Positions 9,804 to 18,497 are shown, counted from the stretch's first letter. The stretch is DNA of 64,000 nt from Bacillus sp. ISL-37 (GCF_018613315.1 NZ_JAGGQL010000004.1:85897-149896), one strand, 5' to 3'. Numbers and translations: made by a program. Notes: a model not told the origin generated them from the letters alone.

Positions 9804-10130
9804 ATGGAACATAAAGAGGTAGAAATCGTCGTTTACGGTGCAGAAGTATTATGCCCAAGCTGTGTGAACCTGCCATCCTCAAAAGAAACGTATGAATGGC
9901 TCGAAGCCGCGATCAGCCGCAAATATGCAGACCAGCCATTCAAAATTGTTTATGTTGATATCCATAATCCTCCATCAGAGGAAGATAAACAGGAATTCGC
10001 TGAAAAAGTAATCGAAGAAGACATGTTTTACCCTGTCGTCCTGCTCGAAGGCAAGATCGTCGGCGAAGGTAACCCAAAATTGAAAACAATTTACGCAGAA
10101 TTAGAGAAATATGGGTACGTTCCAGCTTAA
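9804..10130 (+). CDS. yuzD: YuzD, DUF1462 thioredoxin-like protein
   Basis: A 108-residue member of DUF1462, a family with a thioredoxin-like fold. A CxxC-type pair, CPSC, lies near the N-terminus after YGAEVL, in the position of a thioredoxin active site, and FYPVVLLEGKIVGEG resembles the cis-Pro strand. The function is not established. ATG at 9804 is chosen because GGGGGT sits 8 nt upstream; the TTG at 9798 is too close to it. Divergent from yutI. Confidence 0.85.
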   Translation: MEHKEVEIVVYGAEVLCPSCVNLPSSKETYEWLEAAISRKYADQPFKIVYVDIHNPPSEEDKQEFAEKVIEEDMFYPVVLLEGKIVGEGNPKLKTIYAELEKYGYVPA

Positions 10131-10157
10131 AGCATTCCAATTTGGAGTGCTTTTTCT
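10130..10157 (+). terminator. Terminator after yuzD
   Basis: AGCATTCCAA (10131-10140) pairs with TTGGAGTGCT with one G-U pair, followed by TTTTCT. The stem begins at the stop codon. Confidence 0.75.
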
Positions 10158-10158
10158 A

Positions 10159-10350
10159 TTTTGTTGGCGATTAATTGATGAATTAGTGGAGAGTTCTACG
10201 TATTACGTTAGTAATGAATGGCGAAGAATTGCTTTATTAGCGGAGTTCACAACTTTATTGGCGATTTTTTTATTTTATTGGCGATTTTGAAAATATTTTG
10301 GCGAAAATCAAATTTTATTGGCGGAGTTCACAATTTTATTGGCGAACTGG
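10159..10350. repeat. Cluster of short TTTATTGGCGA repeats
   Basis: About seven imperfect copies of a core ATTTTATTGGCGA lie between yuzD and yutJ (near 10159, 10230, 10253, 10273, 10292, 10310 and 10334). Two of them carry the same extension GCGGAGTTCACAA (near 10238 and 10321). Spacing is irregular (about 10-70 bp). The DNA is very AT-rich and any reading frame through it is low-complexity, so I do not call a gene here. Confidence 0.75.
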
Positions 10351-10430
10351 AAATTTTCATTGATTTTTACCAGTTTGAGACTCGAGAAATAACCACGATT
10401 CCAAATTTTCGAAGTTCTAAAATAAACAAT

Positions 10431-10460
10431 TAAAAAAACCGGGCAGACCATCGCCCGGTT
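10431..10460 (-). terminator. Terminator after yutJ
   Basis: On the reverse strand AACCGGGC (10460-10453) pairs with GCCCGGTT (10444-10437), followed by a run of T. Confidence 0.8.
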
Positions 10461-10469
10461 TTCAACACA

Positions 10470-11537
10470 TCATCCATTATGATACTTGTACATCCACAAA
10501 ATCCCTGACTTTAGCAGGCGTGCGACGCGGCCGGTAATCGGGCGTTCGGCGACTAGTCCGAAGCCGTGCTTTTTGCCGAGTGAGCCGATGACACCTTTAA
10601 GCTTGATCGGTGGGAATGATTCAGGCGGTTCTTCGCCTTTCCAGCGTTTTTGTAAAACCTGGACGATTTGTTCTGCCTGGCCTTCTGCAAGCTGTGCACT
10701 TGGTGCGTGCGGAAGACTAGCACAATCTCCGACTATATAAACCTTTTCATAGCCTGGCAGATTATGTTGTGGAGTTACCACTGCGCGGCCCATGCTGTCT
10801 TTCTCAACGTCCATCTCGCGGACAAGTCGATTCGCCTGGATGCCGGCTGTCCAAACGATTGCGTCACATACAATCGGCTCATCGTGGTTATAGAGAACAT
10901 TATTCTGGACTTCCGTGATATTCGCATTGTTTATGATTTCAACATTGTGATTATCGAACCAATTCTCCACATACGTGCTCAGGCGTTCAGAGAAGGCTGA
11001 GAGGATATGGTTGCCACGGTCAAAAAGCTTTATTTTCAAATCTTTGCGGCTTTCAGCCAATTCACTCGCAAGCTCAACACCGCTTAACCCTGCACCAACG
11101 ATTGCCACGGTTGAACCGGCTGGCAAATTATTAAGTGCCTGATAGGTCGCGCGGGACTTTTCAATTGATTGGATGCTGTATGTGAACTTGTCAGCTCCTG
11201 GGACATTGTGATATTTATCTTCACAGCCGAGACCGATAATAAGGTCATCATATTGAACAAACTCATCACCCTGGAGCTCAACCTTCTGATCCTCAAGATT
11301 GATGGCTGTTACTTCCGCATATTTTACCTGAAGGCGGGGATGCTCAGGAAATGCCACCCGGATATGCTGGTCAGAAATCGTGCCTGCAGCCAGGGCATAG
11401 TATTCTGTTTTTAAACAGTGGTATGGAACACGGTCAATCAGCGTAATTGATACATCTTCAGGCAGGTCATTCGGCAGCAATTTATTAAGGACGCGCATGC
11501 CGCCATAGCCGCCGCCAAGGATAACGAGATTCTTCAT
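10470..11537 (-). CDS. yutJ: YutJ, type II NADH dehydrogenase-like flavoprotein
   Basis: A 355-residue FAD/NAD pyridine nucleotide-disulfide oxidoreductase family protein, similar to NDH-2 enzymes that pass electrons from NADH to menaquinone at the inner face of the membrane. FAD motif LVILGGGYGGMRVL at the N-terminus; NAD motif VAIVGAGLSGVELASELAE near residue 145; second FAD motif EKVYIVGDCA near residue 265. It is shorter than YumB in this window, and the C-terminal membrane-binding part is reduced, so its acceptor is uncertain. Confidence 0.88.
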   Translation of the reverse strand: MKNLVILGGGYGGMRVLNKLLPNDLPEDVSITLIDRVPYHCLKTEYYALAAGTISDQHIRVAFPEHPRLQVKYAEVTAINLEDQKVELQGDEFVQYDDLIIGLGCEDKYHNVPGADKFTYSIQSIEKSRATYQALNNLPAGSTVAIVGAGLSGVELASELAESRKDLKIKLFDRGNHILSAFSERLSTYVENWFDNHNVEIINNANITEVQNNVLYNHDEPIVCDAIVWTAGIQANRLVREMDVEKDSMGRAVVTPQHNLPGYEKVYIVGDCASLPHAPSAQLAEGQAEQIVQVLQKRWKGEEPPESFPPIKLKGVIGSLGKKHGFGLVAERPITGRVARLLKSGILWMYKYHNG

Positions 11538-11782
11538 GTGAATTTCCCCTTTTTAACTCTTCAGAGACAGTTAATGATGTTTTTCCAGCTCGCTCTTTAA
11601 ACTCGTAAACGGATACATTTTTCGGAATTATTTTGCAATATTTTTATGCTCAATAAATCACCATAAAAAGTATAACGAAATTGTGACAAAATAACAACAA
11701 TTTTATGGATGCCGTAAGCCCGGGAAATTGACGATTTTCTAGAAAAAGGTTACGATTAAAAATTAGTAGAGAGGTGAAACAA

Positions 11783-12022
11783 ATGATTAAGCCAATCATT
11801 GAATTTTGTATCAGCAATCTAGCGAGCGGTGCCCAAAAAGCAAGGGCAGAGCTGGAGCGTGACCCTGATCTTGATGTGATTGAATACGGCTGCCTTGGTT
11901 ACTGCGGGAAATGCGCACAGTCCATGTTTGCCCTTGTAAACGGTGACCCAGTAGTGGGAGATACACCCGAAGAACTAGTAGAAAATATTTATCAATATTT
12001 GGACGAGAATCCGATGTTTTAA
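11783..12022 (+). CDS. yuzB: YuzB, DUF1450 protein
   Basis: A 79-residue DUF1450 protein with four cysteines: one in EFCISN and three in [11 protein letters not shown]. Cys-rich members of this family are thought to be ferredoxin-like or metal-binding, but the role is unknown. ATG at 11783 is chosen because GAGAGGTG lies 6 nt upstream. It is followed by a strong terminator. Confidence 0.88.
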   Translation: MIKPIIEFCISNLASGAQKARAELERDPDLDVIEYGCLGYCGKCAQSMFALVNGDPVVGDTPEELVENIYQYLDENPMF

Positions 12023-12027
12023 TATAC

Positions 12028-12064
12028 AAAAGGGCTGGCAGGGAATTCCGTTGCCAGCCCTTTT
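12028..12064 (+). terminator. Terminator after yuzB
   Basis: A 13-bp stem, AAAAGGGCTGGCA (12028-12040) with TGCCAGCCCTTTT (12052-12064). Confidence 0.85.
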
Positions 12065-12078
12065 AACTGCATGAAAAA

Positions 12079-12101
12079 GAAGGACTCAGATGAGCCCTTC
12101 T
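12079..12101 (-). terminator. Terminator after the DUF2225 gene
   Basis: Read on the reverse strand, AGAAGGGCTC pairs with GAGTCCTTCT (one mismatch) and is followed by TTTTTC. It abuts the stop codon. Confidence 0.7.
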
Positions 12102-12793
12102 CACTTTCCAACAGTTTGTTCTTCACGCATCTCCTGCCAGCGATCTTTTGCCAGCTGGATGATTTGTGGTTCAACTGACTGCCTCTGCTTTTCGATTACT
12201 TTTGAGAAAAAGCGGACCGCGTCCTGCGTTCTGCCAATCCTTCTTGAGAGATCACCAATCAGATACATCAGCCGCAGCTCTGAGACTTGAGTTCCTTTAT
12301 AGTCTCCGGTGCTGTACGACTCAGTATATTCTTTAAGGGCGAGTTTTAAAAAACGCATTTCCTGTTCGTGGTTATCTATTGATCGGTACAGCCAGGCAAG
12401 TCTTATGTACAGCCCGGCTGAAACGATATGTTTCTCTTTTTTTAGAGTCGAGCAATAAGCTGCGAGTTTGAAAGTGTTCATAGCTTCCTGGATTGTTCGC
12501 TTATCTCCATAGTTATGATGAGCCCATTGACTGCATATTTTATCCTGGATGAGCTGTTTACCGCCCGGCGGGAAATAGTTGCTGAAATCATCGGTAAACG
12601 AGTAGCCGCAATTCGGGCAGACATTCACATAATAAAAATTAGGGTTTTCGAAACCATCGGCATAAATAGGGGCGAAATCAGTATCAAAACGGAGGACTTT
12701 CACAAAGCGGGATCGCACTTTTTTGGTGGTAAAAGATTGTTCGCACATTTCACAGTGATATTTTTTATCATAGAGCGGTTCTATTTGAGTCAT
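12101..12793 (-). CDS. DUF2225 protein with zinc-ribbon-like N-terminus
   Basis: A 230-residue cytoplasmic protein of DUF2225. The N-terminus has two CxxC pairs (CEMCEQSF and CPNCGYSF) that look like a metal-binding ribbon. The remainder is helical and TPR-like (AGLYIRLAWLYRSIDNHEQEMRFLKLAL and a second similar block). Function unknown. ATG at 12793 is preferred because AGGTG lies 6 nt upstream; the GTG at 12802 is part of that site. Its position near yutM agrees with Bacillus synteny. Confidence 0.8.
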   Translation of the reverse strand: MTQIEPLYDKKYHCEMCEQSFTTKKVRSRFVKVLRFDTDFAPIYADGFENPNFYYVNVCPNCGYSFTDDFSNYFPPGGKQLIQDKICSQWAHHNYGDKRTIQEAMNTFKLAAYCSTLKKEKHIVSAGLYIRLAWLYRSIDNHEQEMRFLKLALKEYTESYSTGDYKGTQVSELRLMYLIGDLSRRIGRTQDAVRFFSKVIEKQRQSVEPQIIQLAKDRWQEMREEQTVGK

Positions 12794-12898
12794 TTTCGTC
12801 ACCTGCCTGTTTCCCTATTATAGTATGGGTATATTATACCAAGTTAAATGGCTGTTCGGTGGGAAAATATGAATATAATTCTTTTTCGGCTTGATTGG

Positions 12899-12927
12899 TT
12901 GAGGATTGGAAAAATGCTGTATATACT
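12899..12927 (+). promoter_or_regulatory. Predicted sigma-A promoter of yutM
   Basis: TTGAGG (12899-12904), a 17-bp spacer and TATACT (12922-12927), 29 bp before the start codon. A strong AAGGAGG ribosome binding site lies between. Confidence 0.6.
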
Positions 12928-12955
12928 ATAAGAAAGGGATCAAGGAGGTTTTATA

Positions 12956-13318
12956 ATGGATAACATTGTGATTCTAACAGAAGAAGCTGCATTGCAGGTT
13001 AAAGATATGATGAAACAAAACGAAACGGAAGACGCTTACCTTCGCGTTTCTGTAAAAGGCGGCGGCTGCAGCGGCCTGTCTTACGGCATGGGTTTTGCCC
13101 ATGAGGTGGAAGAAGGCGACACTCAACTGGAGCAGCACGGCATAAAAATCCTTGTTGATAAGGACAGCGCTCCAGTGCTGAATGGCACAACAATCAGCTA
13201 TAAGCAGTCTTTAATGGGCGGCGGATTCACAATCGAAAACCCGAACGCGATCGCATCATGCGGATGCGGTTCTAGTTTCAAGACAGTTAGTAACGCAGGT
13301 GCTCCCGAGGAGTGTTAG
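12956..13318 (+). CDS. yutM: YutM, A-type Fe-S cluster carrier (HesB/ErpA family), 3' end supplied by the prophage
   Basis: A 120-residue A-type carrier that delivers Fe-S clusters to apoproteins. The three ligand cysteines are present: one in GGGCSGLSYG and two in CGCG. The last residues, from about 111, are encoded by prophage DNA to the right of attL: the gene ends KTVSNAGAPEEC, whereas the displaced chromosomal end beyond attR (50036-50038 stop) would give KTATREGTPEEC. The protein is therefore full length and keeps the terminal PEEC. Integration also separates the gene from its original terminator at 50051. Confidence 0.95.
   Translation: MDNIVILTEEAALQVKDMMKQNETEDAYLRVSVKGGGCSGLSYGMGFAHEVEEGDTQLEQHGIKILVDKDSAPVLNGTTISYKQSLMGGGFTIENPNAIASCGCGSSFKTVSNAGAPEEC
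13218..13286 (+). repeat. attL, 69-bp core
   Basis: Identical base for base to 49938-50006. It lies within yutM codons 88-111, covering the CGCG cluster-ligand motif. Confidence 0.95.
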
Positions 13319-13355
13319 GCGGTATATCAACGTTTTGAAGCGATTTGGCTAACGG

Positions 13356-13375
13356 GATATTACTCCGCTAAGCTA
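13356..13375 (+). repeat. Candidate integrase arm-type site, left
   Basis: GATATTACTCCGCTAAGCTA here matches 49905-49925 (GATATTACTGCGTTTAAGCTA) with one substitution region and one inserted base. In the excised circle the two would flank the att core in direct orientation, as arm-type sites of tyrosine integrases do. Confidence 0.45.
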
Positions 13376-13539
13376 ATCGGAAACATTGACGCAGGGTTGC
13401 GGTTTGCAGCGGAAAATAGGCGCAAAACAACACCCGGACGGTATGAAAACAACCCTTAAATGGGCGGATATGGATTGATAATAACGACCTTTCTTAGCGA
13501 TGGACTACAAACCATTCGTTAGGGGAGGTCGTTTTTGTT

Positions 13540-14562
13540 TTGTCGTTAAAGAAACGAAATCGCGTCAATAAACTCGTTAATTCATCGAAAACTTATCCGC
13601 AGCTAACATTCGAGCAAGCAATCGATTTAGTCGTTTCGGGAAAAAGGGCGGAAGGTGTCCGCGACAGAACGTTAAGGGATTACGTTAAAATGTGGGGATA
13701 TTTCACCGGCTGGCTCTTCGCTAATTATGAGCTCGAAACGGTGGACGAGTTATCGGTGGAACACTTTCGAAATTACATCAATTACATGAAGTACGACAAG
13801 CGCAAATATGACGGCCACAAATTTATCGATGCTGATAGGCAGAGCATTGGATTAGCAGACACGACGATCAACATCAATCTGCGCAGCTTGCGGTCGCTAT
13901 TCAACTATTTGCAACGCGAGGAACTACTCGAAGTAAATCCGATGGAGCGGATTAAACTGATTCGCCAGGACGTCGACTTGACGAATTGCCTGACCGAAGA
14001 GGATGTCAAAGCGATATTAGCGCAGCCGAACATGCGCGACTTTGTGGGCTACCGTGATTTCGTGGCGATTAACTTGCTGCTGGATTCCGGCTTGCGCATC
14101 CAAGAGCTTATCGGACTCAGGGCGGCCGACATCGACTTTCAAACGCGATTCATTACGTTGCCAGGTGAACGCAACAAAAACCGCAAGCCTCGCCTGGTAC
14201 CAATATCAACGCATGTTATGAAGTTATTGCTTCAGCTTATTAACGAGAACCGGGCGCATTTTAAGACTGACCGCGTTTTCCTATCATGCTACGGCGAACC
14301 ACTTGGCGCCAATCAATTCAATAAACGGCTGAAATATTACGCTGAGAAGGCTGGCATAGAAGGCAAGAAAGTAACCGCACACGTCTATCGCCATACATGG
14401 GCGAAAAATATGATACTCAACGGCTGCGATCCGTTCACATTACAGAAAATTGGCGGATGGGCCGACATTCGGACAATGCGGCGCTATATACAGATGGACA
14501 CGGAGGAAATGCGGAGAAGTCACGATGATTTCTCGCCTATTAATCGCTTTAAACGCAAATAA
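13540..14562 (+). CDS. int: Tyrosine recombinase (prophage integrase)
   Basis: A 340-residue XerC/D-like integrase that would insert and, with an excisionase, remove the element. N-terminal SAM-like core-binding domain (about residues 15-130) and catalytic domain with Arg in SGLRIQEL (near 186), Lys in the NKNRKPRLVPI hairpin, HxxR in HVYRHTW (near 282-285), Trp replacing the second His in GGWADIR, and the Tyr in RRYIQM (near 315). TTG start with GGGGAGGT upstream. It lies next to attL, as expected. No separate excisionase was recognised. Confidence 0.93.
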   Translation: MSLKKRNRVNKLVNSSKTYPQLTFEQAIDLVVSGKRAEGVRDRTLRDYVKMWGYFTGWLFANYELETVDELSVEHFRNYINYMKYDKRKYDGHKFIDADRQSIGLADTTININLRSLRSLFNYLQREELLEVNPMERIKLIRQDVDLTNCLTEEDVKAILAQPNMRDFVGYRDFVAINLLLDSGLRIQELIGLRAADIDFQTRFITLPGERNKNRKPRLVPISTHVMKLLLQLINENRAHFKTDRVFLSCYGEPLGANQFNKRLKYYAEKAGIEGKKVTAHVYRHTWAKNMILNGCDPFTLQKIGGWADIRTMRRYIQMDTEEMRRSHDDFSPINRFKRK

Positions 14563-14678
14563 AAACAAAAAAAAGAGCGCCAGCCGCGCCAACGGCTAAC
14601 ACCCACCAAATAATCTATGTATACATTTTATCGAAAAAAACCGCCCAGGTCAACGCTTGTTATCTGCGTCGTTTTAAT

Positions 14679-14692
14679 CGAACATATGTACG
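14679..14692 (+). promoter_or_regulatory. LexA (SOS)-type box
   Basis: CGAACATATGTACG differs at one position from the Bacillus LexA consensus CGAACNNNNGTTCG. It is the exact reverse complement of the box at 49390-49403. It lies 33 bp upstream of the 14726 gene. Confidence 0.6.
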
Positions 14693-14725
14693 GGTAAGGC
14701 GCTCTCTAGACGGGGAGAGTACGCG

Positions 14726-15490
14726 ATGAAAAGAATATCGATTGTCGCTTCGGAGGCTAGTTACGAAAACCTCAGAACCTTCGAAACGATCGACCAATTA
14801 AACGAAACCGTGCGCGAGTATAAGCGGTTATTTGTTGCGGAGTTGAAGCCGACCGAGGTTGCCGTGCTTAATTTGTTGCACCGTTACAGCGCCAAATATA
14901 CAGGCGTGTCTTTCTTGCGCAAAGGAAAAATCGCCGAGCTGATCGGTAAGAGCCGACGCACGGTTATTCGAGTATGCAATCGCTTGGAAGCGCTGGGCAT
15001 TATTCGCCAATATGAAATCGCAAGGCCGACCGACAAGAGGCAGACGTCTAATGCTATCGTTATCGTTCCGATTGAGCAGCCGGTCGAACAAACCGAGACA
15101 CGAGTCGCGATTTCAGCCGATGTCACACCGGAAGCAACCGGAAATGTCACACCAAATAAAACAACTTCTTCTTTAAAACAACTACATAATAATACTAAAG
15201 AACGTACAGCAAAGCCGGCATGGATTCCGCAAGCTTTTTACGACTTATTAAGCGCGCACTTCGGCGCTAAAGAGGACATCGAAGAATACTGGCGTGCTGT
15301 CTATGCGACTACATATCGAATGGATTTCGGAAGGGAACAGCGCGAGGAAATCGGGATCGTTGCGTTTATGGAAATGAAGGCACGGCGCAAACGACTTCGA
15401 AAGCCAGTTGCGTATTTTGTTGGCGTGGTTAAGCGTATGGCTAAACGTGAGTATGTTAACGGCTTATTTAACATTGTATTCAATGCATAG
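14726..15490 (+). CDS. Winged-helix DNA-binding protein, possible replication initiator or regulator
   Basis: A 254-residue protein with a clear winged HTH at about residues 40-100 (LKPTEVAVLNLLHRYSAKY, then GKIAELIGKSRRTVIRVCNRLEALGIIRQY). A polar linker with Thr/Asn/Gln follows (residues 110-160), then a helical, Arg-rich C-terminal domain (EEYWRAVYATTYRMDF, MEMKARRKRLRKPVAYFVGVVKRMAKREYV). This layout resembles plasmid and phage replication proteins of Firmicutes, but I cannot assign it firmly. The LexA-like box upstream suggests DNA-damage control. Confidence 0.6.
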   Translation: MKRISIVASEASYENLRTFETIDQLNETVREYKRLFVAELKPTEVAVLNLLHRYSAKYTGVSFLRKGKIAELIGKSRRTVIRVCNRLEALGIIRQYEIARPTDKRQTSNAIVIVPIEQPVEQTETRVAISADVTPEATGNVTPNKTTSSLKQLHNNTKERTAKPAWIPQAFYDLLSAHFGAKEDIEEYWRAVYATTYRMDFGREQREEIGIVAFMEMKARRKRLRKPVAYFVGVVKRMAKREYVNGLFNIVFNA

Positions 15491-15638
15491 ATAAAAATAT
15501 ATTTATCGCTAACTATGGTATGGCATTACTTAAGGCTTTTAACACCTCCCTACATAAATATATAAGTTATTCGTACCGCTTTTGTACACTTTTTTGCCGA
15601 GGACTGCCGACTAACGCAGAAAAATTCCGCTAGCAAAT

Positions 15639-15664
15639 TTCGAAATCCTCGGGGTTATTTCGAA
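15639..15664. promoter_or_regulatory. Inverted repeat upstream of the 15701 gene
   Basis: TTCGAAAT (15639-15646) and ATTTCGAA (15657-15664) form a perfect 8-bp inverted repeat with a 10-bp centre. This fits an operator for a dimeric regulator; nothing else supports it. Confidence 0.35.
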
Positions 15665-15700
15665 GCACCTTTCGGAAAGAATGAGCGTAGAGGTGATCGG

Positions 15701-15892
15701 ATGAAGAATAAGAAGGAATACAATTTCGAAGGTACTCGCGTTACCATCGTTTCTAAATTGGCGCATTTAACAGACGAAGAAAGAGGCGAGTATATGCGCA
15801 GACAATTAGCGGAGGGTAACCCGGTATATAAAGAGATCGAAATGGCGGTCAACGCATGTTATAACGATAAAACAAAAAGCCGCGAAGATTAG
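15701..15892 (+). CDS. Small phage protein, unknown function
   Basis: 63 residues, charged and soluble, beginning MKNKKEYNFEGTRVTIVSKLAHLTDEERGEYM. AGAGGTGATCGG is a strong ribosome binding site. The LTDEERGEYMRRQLAEGNPVYKEIEMAV segment is helical and resembles the short helical proteins common in plasmid and phage leader regions, but I do not recognise the family. A hairpin with T-rich DNA (15876-15910) lies between it and the converging gene. Confidence 0.6.
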   Translation: MKNKKEYNFEGTRVTIVSKLAHLTDEERGEYMRRQLAEGNPVYKEIEMAVNACYNDKTKSRED

Positions 15893-15933
15893 TCCGTGGC
15901 CTTTTCGTTTTAACGTCTTACCGTTCGATTGAT

Positions 15934-16149
15934 TTAATCATCTTTACTCTGTTCATTTATATAAGAAAAAACTTCTGACCAAAAAATTTTTAAACCTTCT
16001 TTGGCTTTATCTCCGTCTCCCTTTACCTTACTTAATGAGAAGTGCGCCTTGTTTTTTCTATCAGAAAGTTCCTTAAAATAAACTCTTTTATCATCTTCAG
16101 TCATCTCAAATCTTTCATTATTAAATATGACGATTTTTCCTTTCACCAT
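15934..16149 (-). CDS. Small phage protein coupled to an HTH regulator
   Basis: 71 residues, Lys-rich, with no recognised domain (MVKGKIVIFNNERFEMTEDDKRVYFKELSDRKNK at the start). It lies directly after the HTH gene 16155-16385 on the same strand, and their ends nearly overlap, so they form a two-gene unit. Such a partner could modulate the regulator, but that is inference. An upstream GTG at 16158 is an alternative start. Confidence 0.55.
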   Translation of the reverse strand: MVKGKIVIFNNERFEMTEDDKRVYFKELSDRKNKAHFSLSKVKGDGDKAKEGLKIFWSEVFSYINEQSKDD

Positions 16150-16154
16150 TACCC

Positions 16155-16385
16155 TCACGCTCCGAAATAATCATCGGGTACACTCTTTCCGATATCTTTC
16201 AACGCCTTCTTTATTCGTACGACTGTCGCCATCTTCGGGCGGTAATTCTTATCGTTACATAGCTTCGATATTGTTCCCCGGCTTAACCCTGTTAACTGCT
16301 CGATTTCTATTTGCGTAATTTCCTCACGATCCAACCAGCGGCCGAAATTGCTGCGGCTCTTTCCTAGTCCGAAAAATGAAAACAT
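16155..16385 (-). CDS. XRE-family HTH regulator
   Basis: A 76-residue DNA-binding protein. After the hydrophobic start MFSFFGLGKSRSNFGRWLDR comes a classical helix-turn-helix (ITQIEIEQLTGLSRGTISKLCNDKNYRPK). ATG at 16385 has GGAG 8 nt upstream. It faces away from the ftsK operon across the 16386-16638 interval, so it may control that operon. Confidence 0.8.
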   Translation of the reverse strand: MFSFFGLGKSRSNFGRWLDREEITQIEIEQLTGLSRGTISKLCNDKNYRPKMATVVRIKKALKDIGKSVPDDYFGA

Positions 16386-16638
16386 CGCGGTCACTCCTGC
16401 TTTTTATCCACAGTCTGTCCACAATGTCATTTTTTTAAACCGACGAAAAAAAGTGACACATTAGACAAGCGGTTCGACATACACTCTGATATACGCATTA
16501 ACAAACGGTCGAATCACGGCAGCACGAACGGCTAAATCATCGCTGAATCATAGCAGCCAGTAACCGTCCTACCATGCGCTAGTAAATGCGTAAATACTGC
16601 AACTATCTCTACGGAGATATAGAAAGGGGCGTGGCGGT

Positions 16639-17934
16639 TTGATATTCGAAGTCATTACAACGGGAAGTATGCTCGGTGTCCTGGGTGCAAGCTATTATTA
16701 TCGAACGAATGACAGTAACGACGCAGACAAGATTTTGAGAATCGCAGAGAATTGCGGCTTGTTCAAAAAAGACGACAAGATGCGGTTATATCGTCGCAGT
16801 CGTAAAGGCGCATATACCGAATACGTGTTTAAGATTCCGCTAGGTTTAGAGCTGCAAGATTTTCGTGATAAATACGGCAAGTTTAAAGACGGCCTTAATA
16901 ATCGGAGTGCCAGACGGATCAACCTGGCGGAATTCAAAACGCTTAAACTCGACCGGACGTTGCCGAAGCAGATACAGCGAATCATACAAAACCGCGTGCA
17001 GCTTAGCAAAGAAATCGAAATGGAATACGACGGCATGCTGATAATGCGCGTATACGATGAAGGACTTACGAAAGAGCTTCCGTATGACGAGGCGATGCTC
17101 GAGCGTGTGGCCGGCTGGGAAGTGCCGATCGGGGTTACGTATAAAGAATTCGTCGCGCATGATTTCGAAAAGATGCAGATGCTAGTTGTCGCGGGAATGA
17201 CTCGATATGGCAAAACGGTCTTCCTTAAAAACGCCATTACGACGCTGATTAATAACCGGCCGGATAACGTGAAATTTACGCTAATCGATTTAAAAGGAGG
17301 GCTCGCGTTCAGTCGATTCGCAACATGTAAACAGGTTAATAAGGTCGCTAAGAACGGCGCAGAAACGCTCGAGGCACTCGAAGCCATTCATGCGGAAATG
17401 GAGCAACGACAGGCGCTTTTCTTATCGAACGGCTGGGAAGACATCGGGGAAGCTGGCTGGAAGGATCGTCATTTTATTGTCGTAGATGAAGGCGCAGAGA
17501 TTGCCGGCTTTGAGGATAAAGCTGACCGTGACCGCTGCACGCATTTACTCGGCGAGATTGCCCGCATTGGTGCCGGACTTGGCTATCGCATGATTTTCGC
17601 CACGCAGTATCCCGTAGCAGACGTCTTCCCGCGCCAGGTCAAAGCGAATACAAGCGCAGCCCTTTGTTTCAAGCTGAAGAACAGCACGCAAAGCATTGTC
17701 GTTCTTGACCGGAAGGGAGCGGAAGAATTGCCGGTCGGTTTACGTGGTCGGGCAATTTATCAAACGGATTGCGACCGAATAGTGCAGACGCCGTTAATTA
17801 CGAATGAATTTATCGACATTAAAATAAAGCCGCACGTAAATATCAGGGCGAGGAAGGAGGACGCCAGTGCATCACAGCGAAGCAAAGCGGAGGAAGCGCG
17901 AGGAAAATATACTACTGAGTTTGAAGAAACTTGA
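16639..17934 (+). CDS. FtsK/SpoIIIE-type DNA translocase ATPase
   Basis: A 431-residue P-loop ATPase of the FtsK/HerA group. It begins with a short hydrophobic segment (residues 1-20), then has a Walker A VAGMTRYGKTVFL (about 185-197), FTLIDLKGG, Walker B HFIVVDEGAEI (about 278-287) and the sensor-like IFATQYP. It is far shorter than chromosomal FtsK and similar in size to coupling proteins of conjugative plasmids. Such genes also occur in some Bacillus phages and phage-plasmids beside replication-relaxation genes. TTG start; the preceding 244 bp must hold the promoter. Overlaps the next gene by 68 bp. Confidence 0.85.
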   Translation: MIFEVITTGSMLGVLGASYYYRTNDSNDADKILRIAENCGLFKKDDKMRLYRRSRKGAYTEYVFKIPLGLELQDFRDKYGKFKDGLNNRSARRINLAEFKTLKLDRTLPKQIQRIIQNRVQLSKEIEMEYDGMLIMRVYDEGLTKELPYDEAMLERVAGWEVPIGVTYKEFVAHDFEKMQMLVVAGMTRYGKTVFLKNAITTLINNRPDNVKFTLIDLKGGLAFSRFATCKQVNKVAKNGAETLEALEAIHAEMEQRQALFLSNGWEDIGEAGWKDRHFIVVDEGAEIAGFEDKADRDRCTHLLGEIARIGAGLGYRMIFATQYPVADVFPRQVKANTSAALCFKLKNSTQSIVVLDRKGAEELPVGLRGRAIYQTDCDRIVQTPLITNEFIDIKIKPHVNIRARKEDASASQRSKAEEARGKYTTEFEET

Positions 17935-18481
17935 TTACCTGACGCGTAGCCAGATTCAATCAATACACCGATTAAAAAGCGATCGAAATGCGCAGAGGGT
18001 TCTGAAGCAGATGGAGCAATATGTTAACGTCTTTCGTGACGGTGAAAACATCTATTATTTAAACGCCGAGGGTCGGGCGCTGGTTAACTGCGATAAGGTG
18101 CGCAAGAGTACCGGAAATGTCCAACACTATATCATGCGTAATTATATCTATATCGCGTTCGGATGCCCGACATCCTGGCGCAATGAAATCCGGATTAAAA
18201 GCCAGGGAGCTACGAAAAAGGATACAGTCGTTTGTGTGGCCGACGCTCTTTTCAAGCAAGGCGATGTCTATTGCGTTGTGGAAGTCGATAACACGCAAAC
18301 GATGAAAAAGAATCAAGCGAAAATCGAGCGGTATCGGATATTAAAGCAGCGAGGATCGTTCGGCATGATAGCGCCGAAGTTTATATGGATAACAACGTCA
18401 GAATACCGGCGAAATGAGTTGCTGAAGCTTAGCGACGGGTTAAACGTCCAGGTCTTTACATTAGCGGATTTTAACGCATAG
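17867..18481 (+). CDS. Replication-relaxation family protein
   Basis: 204 residues matching the Replic_Relax family (PF13814 type), first described on Bacillus plasmids as needed for replication or DNA relaxation. N-terminal winged helix (REENILLSLKKLDYLTRSQIQSIHRLKSDRNAQRVLKQM) and a C-terminal alpha/beta domain with DALFKQGDVYCVVEVDNTQTMKKNQAKIERY, which looks like a nuclease-type fold (D, E, and K/Q positions). GTG start inside the ftsK 3' end with GGAGG upstream, so the two are coupled. Confidence 0.75.
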   Translation: MHHSEAKRRKREENILLSLKKLDYLTRSQIQSIHRLKSDRNAQRVLKQMEQYVNVFRDGENIYYLNAEGRALVNCDKVRKSTGNVQHYIMRNYIYIAFGCPTSWRNEIRIKSQGATKKDTVVCVADALFKQGDVYCVVEVDNTQTMKKNQAKIERYRILKQRGSFGMIAPKFIWITTSEYRRNELLKLSDGLNVQVFTLADFNA

Positions 18482-18497
18482 GAGAGGGGATAACAAC

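Noticed and set aside
10218-10433. 71-residue frame on the + strand
   Set aside because: It runs through the TTTATTGGCGA repeats and has low-complexity composition and no ribosome binding site.
13218-13286. Integration at a tRNA gene
   Set aside because: The att core is coding sequence of yutM and does not fold as a tRNA.
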